A stretch of DNA of 38,356 nt, taken from positions 1-38,356 of IMG/VR virus record IMGVR_UViG_3300032284_000365, one strand, 5' to 3'. Position numbers and translations under genes: made by a program. Below, piece after piece: positions 7,699 to 13,874 of this stretch; within the stretch, counting starts at the first letter, position 1; each line of letters begins with the position of its first letter. This DNA comes from a virus. Under the pieces are notes generated by a model. It worked only from the letters and a program-made list of their open reading frames with translations. It did no database searches and was not told the DNA's origin.

Positions 7699-7998
7699 AT
7701 GAACAATTTTAAGTGGTTTGCGTATAGACAAAACAACTCTGGCGGTATATTTGTGGGTCCACGAAACGTGGTGGTCCAGGCAATTTCGAGCCATATGGCG
7801 GACGCAGCTGCGGTTGAGTTCGGCGGGGTTTATTTCGACGGGTGTGCTGATGAAGTAGACTGCCCATGCTGCGGAGATCGCTGGTCACGCTCATGGGAAG
7901 ACGGCAAGGATCGGCCTATGGTTTACGGGGAAGCAGTATCGGCGGGTCCGGGGGTTCTATTAGTTTATGCCGATGGCCGCACCGAGGGAGGCCGCTAA
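7699..7998 (+). CDS. Conserved phage protein with CPCCGDRW motif
   Basis: A 99-residue protein. It shows FAYRQNNSGGIFVGP near the N-terminus, a DAAAVEFGGVYFDGC helix-strand segment and a compact cysteine cluster DCPCCGDRWSR (about residues 54-64). Proteins of this pattern occur widely in tailed phages as uncharacterised small early proteins. The cysteines may bind a metal. The C-terminal GRTEGGR is disordered. First gene of the 7644 promoter unit. Function unknown. Confidence 0.8.
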   Translation: MNNFKWFAYRQNNSGGIFVGPRNVVVQAISSHMADAAAVEFGGVYFDGCADEVDCPCCGDRWSRSWEDGKDRPMVYGEAVSAGPGVLLVYADGRTEGGR

Positions 7999-7999
7999 T

Positions 8000-8182
8000 A
8001 TGAAGAGTATGGCTGTTGGACAAGAGTATCGGATTTCTGTCGGAGATCCAGCTGGTGTAAGCTGGGACGATCGTCCTGGAAAGATTCGGAATATTCGACA
8101 AGACACTTCTGGCGTGCCTATCTTTACTGTTGAATTAGAAGGCGGAGATCTGGTTCTTGCTAGAATCTTCGAATTGGTGTAA
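8000..8182 (+). CDS. Small beta-rich protein of unknown function
   Basis: A 60-residue protein. GGGAGG at 7986-7991 positions the ATG at 8000, one base after the preceding stop. The sequence alternates short strands (EYRISVGDPAG, PIFTVELEGGDLVLARIFEL) and looks like a small SH3-like barrel. No catalytic motif is visible and I do not recognise the family. Part of the early small-gene unit. Confidence 0.6.
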   Translation: MKSMAVGQEYRISVGDPAGVSWDDRPGKIRNIRQDTSGVPIFTVELEGGDLVLARIFELV

Positions 8183-8183
8183 T

Positions 8184-8369
8184 ATGTCGTTTTCATATCT
8201 GATCGGAAAGACTATTGAGGAAGCCGGAAAAGAACTCTCGAGTTCCGGAATTCCGTGGAGGGTTAGTGCTCAAGACAATCGTCCTATGCTTCTGACGTGC
8301 GACTACAATTCCAGTCGTGTTAATCTACAAGTACAGAATGGAATTGTGAAGAACGTAGAATTGGGGTAA
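8184..8369 (+). CDS. I78-type peptidase-inhibitor-like protein
   Basis: The 61-residue protein matches the pattern of peptidase inhibitor family I78. It has LIGKTIEEAGKELSSSGIPW at the start, an aspartate-containing loop SAQDNRPMLLTCDY and a closing DYNSSRVNLQVQNGIVKNVELG segment. Bacterial members have DYRPDRVNLEV-type endings. I78 proteins are small serine-protease inhibitors. The reactive-site loop would be QDNRPM. No signal peptide is visible, so a target would be cytoplasmic. Start ATG one base after the previous stop. The family call is from pattern recognition and would need a profile search. Confidence 0.6.
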   Translation: MSFSYLIGKTIEEAGKELSSSGIPWRVSAQDNRPMLLTCDYNSSRVNLQVQNGIVKNVELG

Positions 8370-8371
8370 CT

Positions 8372-8551
8372 ATGAACTATCAGTGTTTGAGTGGTAGCGT
8401 TTCTTGTGAGGCAATATGTGATACTTGTAAGAAGTCTTGTGAGGAAACTTACCAGAAAACGGTAGATACAGAAGTCACCAAAGCAGTACGGTTGTTACGA
8501 TCTCATGGATATTGTGTTATAGAACCAGGAAATTTCGTTAGAGTTAAGTAA
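8372..8551 (+). CDS. Cys-rich small protein
   Basis: A 59-residue protein, one codon's distance after the preceding gene. It has six cysteines, five in the first 25 residues (C5, C12, C16, C19, C23: SCEAICDTCKKSCEE), which could bind a metal. A KAVRLLRSHGYCVIEPGNFV segment follows, resembling a small helix-strand fold. It ends just before a promoter. I do not recognise the family. Confidence 0.6.
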   Translation: MNYQCLSGSVSCEAICDTCKKSCEETYQKTVDTEVTKAVRLLRSHGYCVIEPGNFVRVK

Positions 8552-8570
8552 AAAAAAGTTTCTGTAGTGC

Positions 8571-8599
8571 TTGACTTTAGGGCGCCAATGTAGTATAAT
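8571..8599 (+). promoter_or_regulatory. Early sigma70-type promoter
   Basis: TTGACT (8571-8576), 17-nt spacer, TATAAT (8594-8599), then AGTTGT. It gives the small HTH gene at 8649 its own transcription unit, closed by the terminator at 8944. Confidence 0.85.
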
Positions 8600-8648
8600 A
8601 GTTGTAAAGGTAGTTTGATTAGTAAATTAAATTAGGAGAAAATATAAT

Positions 8649-8855
8649 ATGACAAAGTCTCAAAATGAAAAGATTGCTGCTGCGTTGGGTCGTGGTATTT
8701 CGCTGACTGCAGCTCAGGCTCGTGCTCGTTTTGGTGTTCAGAATCTTCGTGCTCGTGTTTATGATCTGCGCGAGGAAGGTATGGATATCGTTACGACTAT
8801 GAAGCAGCCTCGCGGCGGGAGCCAGCCAGTAGCGTTCTATTCACTAGGTCGTTAG
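8649..8855 (+). CDS. Small winged-helix DNA-binding protein (HTH_39-like)
   Basis: The 68-residue protein has the layout of a small phage helix-turn-helix family: an N-terminal helix (NEKIAAALGRG), then SLTAAQARARFGVQNLRARV as the recognition unit. It closes with YDLREEGMDIVTT and a beta wing ending VAFYSLG. The pattern I recognise is LxxxxLxxxFGxxxLxARVxxLRxxG. TAGGAGAAAATATA before the ATG is a strong ribosome-binding site. It is transcribed alone from the promoter at 8571 to the terminator at 8944, as expected of a dedicated regulator. Its target is unknown. Confidence 0.75.
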   Translation: MTKSQNEKIAAALGRGISLTAAQARARFGVQNLRARVYDLREEGMDIVTTMKQPRGGSQPVAFYSLGR

Positions 8856-8943
8856 TCTCTTGAATCGATAGATCGAAGCGCAACGACAATAAGACGCCAG
8901 ATCGATCGAGACAAGAATATATGTTATAACTTATACTATAGAT

Positions 8944-8970
8944 CGGACCCAAGAGCTCTTGGGTCCGTTT
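8944..8970 (+). terminator. Rho-independent terminator
   Basis: A perfect 24-bp palindrome (8944-8967; CGGACCCAAGAG and its complement) is followed by TTTCAATTT. The 88 nt between the HTH gene and the hairpin contain several GATCGA-type repeats (ATCGATAGATCGAAG, GATCGATCGAG) but no reading frame. Confidence 0.8.
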
Positions 8971-8984
8971 CAATTTAAGGTGTT

Positions 8985-9257
8985 ATGTTCTCATACAACG
9001 AAGACAAGTCTCTAGAAAAGATTAAACAATACATCGAGTCCACCTATGGCGAACATTATGTGAACACTGATGGTGGAAAACATGTCCAGGTTCAGGATAT
9101 TCTGATTGCAGCAGGTCATGCTGAGTCGTTCTACATCGGCAATGCTTTGAAGTATATTGCTAGATATGGCAAGAAATCCGGACGCAACGAAAAGGACTTG
9201 ATGAAAGCTGTTCATTATATTACCCTGTTGATGGATTTAAGCAAGGAACAGAAATGA
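8985..9257 (+). CDS. DUF3310 protein
   Basis: The 90-residue protein carries the DUF3310 signature: QDILIAAGHAESFYIGNALK, then YIARYGKKSGRNEKDLMKAVHYI. DUF3310 is common in tailed phages and is part of the T7 gp1.7 nucleotide-metabolism protein, but its own biochemical role is not settled. It overlaps the next gene by 4 nt (ATGA). Confidence 0.78.
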   Translation: MFSYNEDKSLEKIKQYIESTYGEHYVNTDGGKHVQVQDILIAAGHAESFYIGNALKYIARYGKKSGRNEKDLMKAVHYITLLMDLSKEQK

Positions 9258-9583
9258 AACAATATTCCAACTCAGTAGATTTTCGTAATGATATGATGAT
9301 GAAGCTCATGAAGGGTCCTTGTTATCTGATCTTTGAAAAGAAAGACGGTAGCATTCGTCATATGATGTGCACTTTGCACAATCAATTGATTCCTCAAGAC
9401 ACAGAACTGGATCCCACGGCAAGTAAAACTCAACGAAAGAAGTCTGATTCTTCTGTCGCTGTGTTTGACATTACTCTGAAGCAATGGAGATCTTTTAAAT
9501 TAGATAACGTGAAGTTCTTCGAAGAACTAAATAAATTGGACAGCGGTATGAAACAATCTCTGAAGGAGAACGTCAATGCTTAA
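9254..9583 (+). CDS. DUF2693-like small phage protein
   Basis: The 109-residue protein contains the pattern CYLIFEKKDGSIRHMMCTLH, then IPQD, then a VAVFDITLKQWRSFKLDNV strand-turn-strand. It matches the DUF2693 (WYL/SH3-like small beta) family frequent in T4-like phages. Function unknown. It overlaps both neighbours by a few bases, so the four genes 8985-10147 are probably one operon. Confidence 0.7.
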   Translation: MKQYSNSVDFRNDMMMKLMKGPCYLIFEKKDGSIRHMMCTLHNQLIPQDTELDPTASKTQRKKSDSSVAVFDITLKQWRSFKLDNVKFFEELNKLDSGMKQSLKENVNA

Positions 9584-9896
9584 AACACTTGTTGTCTTTT
9601 TGGTCCTGAGTTCGGTTGCTTTTGCTCATGGCTCTTTATATCGTTATTATCCTCAATATAATTATTACAGAAATTATGGTTACTATCCTGGAGTATCGAA
9701 TGGAACTGCTACTGCTATCGGTATTGGGGCTGGTGTGGTTGGCTACATCATCGGCAATAAAACAGCATCGAAGAAAGAAAATTCTCAGAAGATTGAATGT
9801 GAGGATTTCCCAATAAAGGTTGTTGTTGATGGTAAGGAAACAATTGGTACAGTCAAGAAGTGTCGCGTGAACGGTGGTGCATGGCAAATTCCGTAA
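9576..9896 (+). CDS. Exported protein with glycine-zipper segment
   Basis: A 106-residue protein with a clear signal peptide (MLKTLVVFLVLSSVAFAHG; cleavage near residue 17). A Tyr-rich stretch follows (YRYYPQYNYYRNYGYYPG), then a Gly/Ala/Ile segment (AIGIGAGVVGYIIG) typical of glycine-zipper membrane inserts. A small domain with two cysteines (CEDF, KKCRV) ends it. It probably acts in the periplasm or outer envelope of the host, for example in superinfection exclusion or envelope disruption; that role is inference. Confidence 0.7.
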   Translation: MLKTLVVFLVLSSVAFAHGSLYRYYPQYNYYRNYGYYPGVSNGTATAIGIGAGVVGYIIGNKTASKKENSQKIECEDFPIKVVVDGKETIGTVKKCRVNGGAWQIP

Positions 9897-10147
9897 AATT
9901 GCATTTTAATAATTTCATCACAATGGCGTTTTCGCAGTTCCTTTCTTACTCCATTGTGGTGTATTCTTGGAGGCTAATAGCAGAACAGAACGTTCCCAGA
10001 TCAATGTTCATTGAATTTCTTTATTGTACAATCCAGTACTTTGTGATTCGTAGAATTGCCAACTCCAAGGATTCTGTTTCCACTTGGTTAGGAATGTGCG
10101 TTGGTGGATGCATCGGAACTTACGCGGGCATGTTGTTGAAGGTTTAG
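9881..10147 (+). CDS. Small integral membrane protein
   Basis: An 88-residue protein. The ATG at 9881 is preferred over the GTG at 9860 because of its position at the end of the previous gene. It has about three hydrophobic segments: FITMAFSQFLSYSIVVYSW, FIEFLYCTIQYFVI and LGMCVGGCIGTYAGMLL. I do not recognise the family. Co-transcribed with an exported protein, so an inner-membrane partner is possible. Confidence 0.65.
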   Translation: MANSVKLHFNNFITMAFSQFLSYSIVVYSWRLIAEQNVPRSMFIEFLYCTIQYFVIRRIANSKDSVSTWLGMCVGGCIGTYAGMLLKV

Positions 10148-10152
10148 TTGCT

Positions 10153-10965
10153 ATGAAAAAAATATTAGTAACAGGAAGTTCTGGTTATATTGGTAGTCAT
10201 CTATGTAACATGCTGACTGGAAAATATATTGTTCATGGTCTAGATCTTGTACCTTCTACTATTAGATTAGATAAGTTTTATCAAATGGATATCACAGATA
10301 CTTTGTGGATCGACGAAGAATATGACGCAGTAATACATCTAGCCGCTCTTGTTAATGTTGGTGTTAGTGAACGCATACCTATTAAATATTATGACACCAA
10401 TTTGAATGGCACCTTGAATGTGTTGAGTAACATACAGACAAACAATTTCATTTTTGCCAGCACAGGACAGGCTAACTTGTGTATCAATCCTTATAGTATC
10501 AGTAAACGCGCAGCCGAAGATTGTGTGCATAGTTGGTGTTCCACCTACACTATATTCAGGTTCTACAACGTCGTTGGTAGCGAAGGCATTCTACCAACCA
10601 ATCCGGATGGATTGCTGTCTTCTTTGATCAGAGCAACGAAGACCGGAAAGTTTACTATCTTCGGCGATGATTACGATACACCAGACGGAACGTGTGTTCG
10701 TGATTATGTACACGTCAACGAAATTTGTCGCGCACTTATGACTGCCATTGAAGAGCCAGCAAATGGATTAGAAAATCTAGGACATGGTCAAGGCAAAAGT
10801 GTACACGAGATGGTTGATATTTTCAAGAAGGTAAACGACGTGGAGTTTGTTGTTGATATTGGTCCTCGTAAAAAGGGAGATCCTCCTGTGAGCGTATTAG
10901 ATGTTCCTGGTAAATATATGAAACATCTATATGAGTTCGAAGACTTACTGAAAATTGCTCTTTGA
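10153..10965 (+). CDS. NAD-dependent sugar epimerase/dehydratase
   Basis: The 270-residue protein is an extended short-chain dehydrogenase. It has the Rossmann motif TGSSGYIGSHL (G8, G11, G14), DITD binding the adenine, a conserved H62LAA, the active-site YxxxK (Y114, K118) and a C-terminal VRDYVHVNEI segment typical of GalE-like epimerases. It would convert a nucleotide sugar, for example UDP-glucose to UDP-galactose; the substrate cannot be read from sequence. The ATG at 10153 gives the conventional N-terminus. It neighbours a glycosyltransferase, so the two may modify phage DNA, virion or host surface glycans. An in-frame open stretch follows its stop codon. Confidence 0.85.
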   Translation: MKKILVTGSSGYIGSHLCNMLTGKYIVHGLDLVPSTIRLDKFYQMDITDTLWIDEEYDAVIHLAALVNVGVSERIPIKYYDTNLNGTLNVLSNIQTNNFIFASTGQANLCINPYSISKRAAEDCVHSWCSTYTIFRFYNVVGSEGILPTNPDGLLSSLIRATKTGKFTIFGDDYDTPDGTCVRDYVHVNEICRALMTAIEEPANGLENLGHGQGKSVHEMVDIFKKVNDVEFVVDIGPRKKGDPPVSVLDVPGKYMKHLYEFEDLLKIAL

Positions 10966-11178
10966 ATTTGCCTAAATACTTGTGTAGGTGGCCATAAGTA
11001 TGCACAAGACAATTGTATTTTGGCTATTTGTTCTGGTATTGTTAGTCCCTCTACTTTTAATGTACAGAACACAGGTTCTTATACTGATAATTTGCCAGGA
11101 AAGGGTGGATCTGGTATAGGGTATCAAATCTGTCAACCAAATTCAACTGTATGTTCCAACGTAGTAATTCCTCAATAA
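10966..11178 (+). other. Open coding-like stretch after the epimerase stop
   Basis: Directly after the TGA of the epimerase the same frame stays open for 70 codons, to a TAA at 11176. Its translation looks protein-like: CVGGHKYAQDN, then GIVSPSTFNVQNTGSYTDN, then LPGKGGSGIGYQIC, with six Cys. No ATG opens the frame; a TTG at 11020 is the only start-like codon. It resembles the C-terminus of a secreted or virion surface protein and may be a gene remnant. An alternative frame holds a 39-residue hydrophobic ORF from an ATG at 11000. Confidence 0.35.
11074..11081 (+). other. Placeholder check: no promoter found within remnant
   Basis: No late-promoter octamer was seen inside the remnant itself; the nearest is at 11174-11181, listed separately. 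This entry records that nothing else is supported here. Confidence 0.05.
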
Positions 11179-11181
11179 ATA
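11174..11181 (+). promoter_or_regulatory. Possible late promoter AATAAATA
   Basis: CTCAATAAATAGTAGG lies 14 nt before the glycosyltransferase ATG and overlaps the stop of the upstream open stretch. It matches the late octamer variant used before gp19 and gp20. Confidence 0.4.
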
Positions 11182-11194
11182 GTAGGTAACTTCA

Positions 11195-12292
11195 ATGAAA
11201 CATAAACCAAAAATACTAATCGTACACAAAGACCCAAGAGCAAATAATCCTAATGCATGTCACGCCGGATTAGGAGTAACAGCAAACAACGAAGCCAAGG
11301 TATTAAAGAAACACGGTATAGACGCAGAAGCAACAGTAGTAGTCGATGGATACGATTTGAAACATGGATTACATATTGATAAGTGGGGCAAGGTGAGTCA
11401 CGTGGTGATGTGTGCTCCCTTTTTCGATACTCCATTTTTAACTAAGTTGTGTTTATGTTTTCCTGAAATCCAATTCTCTGTATGTTTCCATTCTAATGCA
11501 GGATTCCTTGGAGTGGATAAGTGGGCGATGGGAATTCTAGGAGAACAGATTGAACGACAAAGGGTTCTTAAGAACTTCAAAGTTACTACTAATAGTAAGA
11601 AGTTTTCCAAGGTAGTCGAACAATCGTTTGGTGTTTCCGTACAAACTCTTCCTAATTTATATTGGTTAGAGTCTGATGAATTATATATCAGACCAACCAA
11701 ACAAGAACGTAAGAAGGGAGAAGTGTTAAAGGTAGGAACGTTCTGCGCTATTCGTACTCTGAAGAACATTCCTACAGCTGCATTTGCCGCTGCTATTCTT
11801 TCTAGAAAGTTAGACGTTCCGGTTGAGTTTGTTATTATGAAGGGTAGAGAAGAAGACCCTGCCGCAGAAAAGATCATCGAAGGAATCAAGAGATTATATT
11901 GTCACCTTCCTAATGTCAAATTGGTAGAAGAGCCATGGAGAGAGTGGGAACAGTTCAAGATGGAAGTTGTCCACAAAATGGACATTCTACTACAACCTTC
12001 GTTTACTGAAAGTTTCAACAACGTAACCGCCGATGGAATATCGGTTGGTGTTGCTTCTGTGGTAGGAGAAGCAATTGACTGGGTTCCTATGGAATGGACC
12101 GCAAACGTAGACGACGCGAATGATATGGCAGAAGTTGCTATCAGACTGTTGGAAGATAAACAGGCTCCATTTAATGGATTCTTATCCCTAGTAGATCACA
12201 ATAAAGATGCAATTGATTGGTGGAAACTATGGATGCACAATAATTCTATCTTTGGTAAATTGATTAAAATGTGGGAAAAGGGTTGGAAATAA
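11195..12292 (+). CDS. Glycosyltransferase, GT-B fold (GT4-like)
   Basis: The 365-residue protein has two Rossmann-like halves. The N-terminal part begins KILIVHKDP. The C-terminal part starts KVGTFCAIRTLKN and contains a nucleotide-sugar region DILLQPSFTESFNNVTADGI followed by SVVGEAIDWVP, the equivalent of the GT4 E-x7-E loop. It transfers a sugar from a nucleotide donor to an unknown acceptor. Its neighbour is a sugar epimerase. A phage enzyme of this kind could glycosylate phage DNA, virion proteins or host surface glycans; the sequence does not decide. The permuted tmRNA begins within a few bases of its stop. Confidence 0.75.
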   Translation: MKHKPKILIVHKDPRANNPNACHAGLGVTANNEAKVLKKHGIDAEATVVVDGYDLKHGLHIDKWGKVSHVVMCAPFFDTPFLTKLCLCFPEIQFSVCFHSNAGFLGVDKWAMGILGEQIERQRVLKNFKVTTNSKKFSKVVEQSFGVSVQTLPNLYWLESDELYIRPTKQERKKGEVLKVGTFCAIRTLKNIPTAAFAAAILSRKLDVPVEFVIMKGREEDPAAEKIIEGIKRLYCHLPNVKLVEEPWREWEQFKMEVVHKMDILLQPSFTESFNNVTADGISVGVASVVGEAIDWVPMEWTANVDDANDMAEVAIRLLEDKQAPFNGFLSLVDHNKDAIDWWKLWMHNNSIFGKLIKMWEKGWK

Positions 12293-12295
12293 ATA
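12288..12295 (+). promoter_or_regulatory. Possible late promoter before the tmRNA
   Basis: AATAAATA overlaps the end of the glycosyltransferase gene. Its start point would fall near 12301-12306, just before the acceptor piece of the tmRNA. Confidence 0.4.
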
Positions 12296-12302
12296 GAGAC
12301 TG

Positions 12303-12544
12303 ATAGGTATTGATCTGGATTGAATGTATTTCGGACAGGGGTTCGACTCCCCTCACCTCCACCATAAACTTACGGGGGTGTCATGGTTTCGACGGGATAA
12401 GCTAGAGAAGGGGAATCTATCTGGTAGACGACTACCATAACAGCGTAAACAATAACTGTCACAGCAAAAGCTAAGACAATGTCCGCTGCTGCATAGCAGC
12501 GACTGGGTTGGCAACTGACCTCGAAACAGAATAGTTGAACTAGA
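12303..12544 (+). ncRNA. ssrA: Circularly permuted two-piece tmRNA
   Basis: The acceptor half comes first: a T-arm AGGGG-TTCGACT-CCCCT (12337-12353), acceptor strand CACCTCC (12354-12360) and ACCA (12361-12364). After a 9-nt spacer the coding half begins: GGGGGTG (12374-12380) pairs all seven bases with CACCTCC. It is followed by GGTTTCGACGGG, the tmRNA D-arm signature. GGGATA (12394-12399) and CTAGA (12402-12406) pair back to TATTTC (12327-12332) and TCTGG (12314-12318) as helix P2. The tag frame ends AKAKTMSAAA-stop (12464-12496). The resume codon is probably GCA 12464 or ACA 12461. The stop lies in a hairpin CGCTGCT/AGCAGCG, as expected for helix P5. tmRNA rescues stalled ribosomes with SmpB. 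Outer ends are approximate. Confidence 0.9.
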
Positions 12545-12579
12545 GCCTCCAATACCTAAATAGGGTTGGAGGCTTTTTT
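12545..12579 (+). terminator. Rho-independent terminator of the tmRNA
   Basis: An 8-bp stem GCCTCCAA/TTGGAGGC is followed by TTTTTT. It closes the tmRNA unit 4 nt before the ATG of the Clp-like gene. Confidence 0.9.
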
Positions 12580-12583
12580 ACTT

Positions 12584-13609
12584 ATGATCCTTGATCTCAC
12601 TGACTTGAACGGCGAAGCCAAACGACTATCCGAATACCTGAAATCTCGGATTATATCACAACACGAAGCAATAGACAGTGTTTGTGTTGGTGCACAAAAA
12701 TACTTTGTTGGTCTTAACGAAATTAAAAAACCTCTTGGGACGTTTCTTTTTGCTGGTCCCACAGGAACAGGTAAGACCAAAGTAGTACAGGATATCGGTA
12801 AGTTCTTTGACATAGAACCAGTCGTTATTAACTGTGGAGAAATGCAGCAACATCACGAACTGTCTAAGTTACTAGGTGCCCCTCCTGGATTTATTGGTCA
12901 CGGTGAAACAAAACCTCTTATCTCCAAAGAAAGAATTGAAAATACGAACGGTAGACCAAACGTCGTTCTCTTCGATGAGATTGAAAAGGCTTCTTCTGCA
13001 TTATTCAATTTGTTGCTGGGCATTTTGGATAACGGGTATGTAACAACCAACCACAATGTTAATGTGTATTTCAATAATTGTTTCATCTTCATGACCTGCA
13101 ACATTGGCATAGAGAAGCTAGAACAAGAGAACAAGAACATTGGGTTTTCTAAGAAAGAATTGAGTAAAGAGAATAAAGAGGAGATCACGTTCAAAGAGAT
13201 CAAGAAAGTGTTTCGGCCTGAGTTCATTAATCGCATTGAAAAGATTGTTGTATTCGAGGCTCTTACTAAACAGAACGTAGAGGATATTTTTGAGCTAGAG
13301 CTATCTGATATCCAGGATAGATTGAGCGATTGTGAGATGAAGAAAGTGTTCCTGTACATAGATCCATCAGCCAAACAGAAAATAGTTGATATGGGCTACT
13401 CTGCTGAATACGGAGCCAGAAACCTTAAACGCATTATGGAAAAGGAGATTGTGTGTCCTGTCTCTAATGCATTGTCTCTAGAACAGGTCGAAGATGGTGA
13501 TTCTATTTTGGTGGAATTTGTAGAAGATGCGTTCCTGTTCCGGAAACAGCAGTATACTAGGAAGAAAGGATCCTCGACCTTTGTTATGATGGATAAGTTA
13601 TTACGCTAA
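12584..13609 (+). CDS. Single-ring ClpA-like AAA+ unfoldase
   Basis: The 341-residue protein corresponds to the second AAA+ module (D2) of ClpA/ClpC, without the N-domain and D1. Motifs in order: Walker A GPTGTGKT (58-65), pore loop GAPPGFIGH (98-106), Walker B VVLFDE (127-132), sensor 1 N173 (MTCN), arginine finger R217 (FINRIE) and sensor 2 GAR (277-279). Residues 186-188 are IGF, placed where ClpA has its IGL ClpP-docking loop; ClpB disaggregases lack this. It is therefore predicted to unfold substrates and feed host ClpP. The ATG at 12584 was chosen because an upstream TTG lies inside the terminator. It lies directly after the tmRNA, whose tag ends in AAA, so it may degrade tagged proteins. 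That link is inference. Confidence 0.85.
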   Translation: MILDLTDLNGEAKRLSEYLKSRIISQHEAIDSVCVGAQKYFVGLNEIKKPLGTFLFAGPTGTGKTKVVQDIGKFFDIEPVVINCGEMQQHHELSKLLGAPPGFIGHGETKPLISKERIENTNGRPNVVLFDEIEKASSALFNLLLGILDNGYVTTNHNVNVYFNNCFIFMTCNIGIEKLEQENKNIGFSKKELSKENKEEITFKEIKKVFRPEFINRIEKIVVFEALTKQNVEDIFELELSDIQDRLSDCEMKKVFLYIDPSAKQKIVDMGYSAEYGARNLKRIMEKEIVCPVSNALSLEQVEDGDSILVEFVEDAFLFRKQQYTRKKGSSTFVMMDKLLR

Positions 13610-13625
13610 ATACAATAGAGGAATT

Positions 13626-13874
13626 ATGCTATCTTTCAATGATTACATCACAGAGCAAAGAGAATCGAAACAGTTAGACGATAAAATGTCTTCTTTAGGA
13701 TATGGACGACCCAAGGTAGGGACAGAAGGACATATCACGTTTACCAATAGAGAGGACCCAAACGATCAGTTTCTCGTAGATGTTCCTGGTAAAGAATGGC
13801 ATCATATGACAAAGGGAGTCGTTGATCAGAAAGGCTCAATGACCGACGACTCCCTAGACAAATACGTTAGTTAA
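13626..13874 (+). CDS. Small protein with capsid-targeting-like leader
   Basis: An 82-residue protein that begins MLSFNDYITE. This matches T4 capsid-targeting propeptides (type MKTYQEFIAE), with an I-T-E site for the gp21 prohead protease. The remaining 72 residues are charged and hydrophilic, like T4 internal proteins, and show no known motif. The AGAGGAATT before the ATG is a good ribosome-binding site. It ends convergently, overlapping the end of gene 46 by 8 bp. It may be packaged in the head and injected; this is inference from the leader. Confidence 0.6.
   Translation: MLSFNDYITEQRESKQLDDKMSSLGYGRPKVGTEGHITFTNREDPNDQFLVDVPGKEWHHMTKGVVDQKGSMTDDSLDKYVS

Noticed and set aside
11074-11081. 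Late-promoter octamer inside the post-epimerase stretch
   Set aside because: There is no such octamer at this position; the entry in the feature list with near-zero confidence is not a real feature and should be ignored.
12374-12579. Ordinary one-piece tmRNA
   Set aside because: No T-arm or ACCA follows the tag; these lie upstream, so the gene is permuted.
12566-12583. TTG start for the ClpA-like gene
   Set aside because: The TTG lies inside the tmRNA terminator; the ATG at 12584 gives a normal N-terminus.
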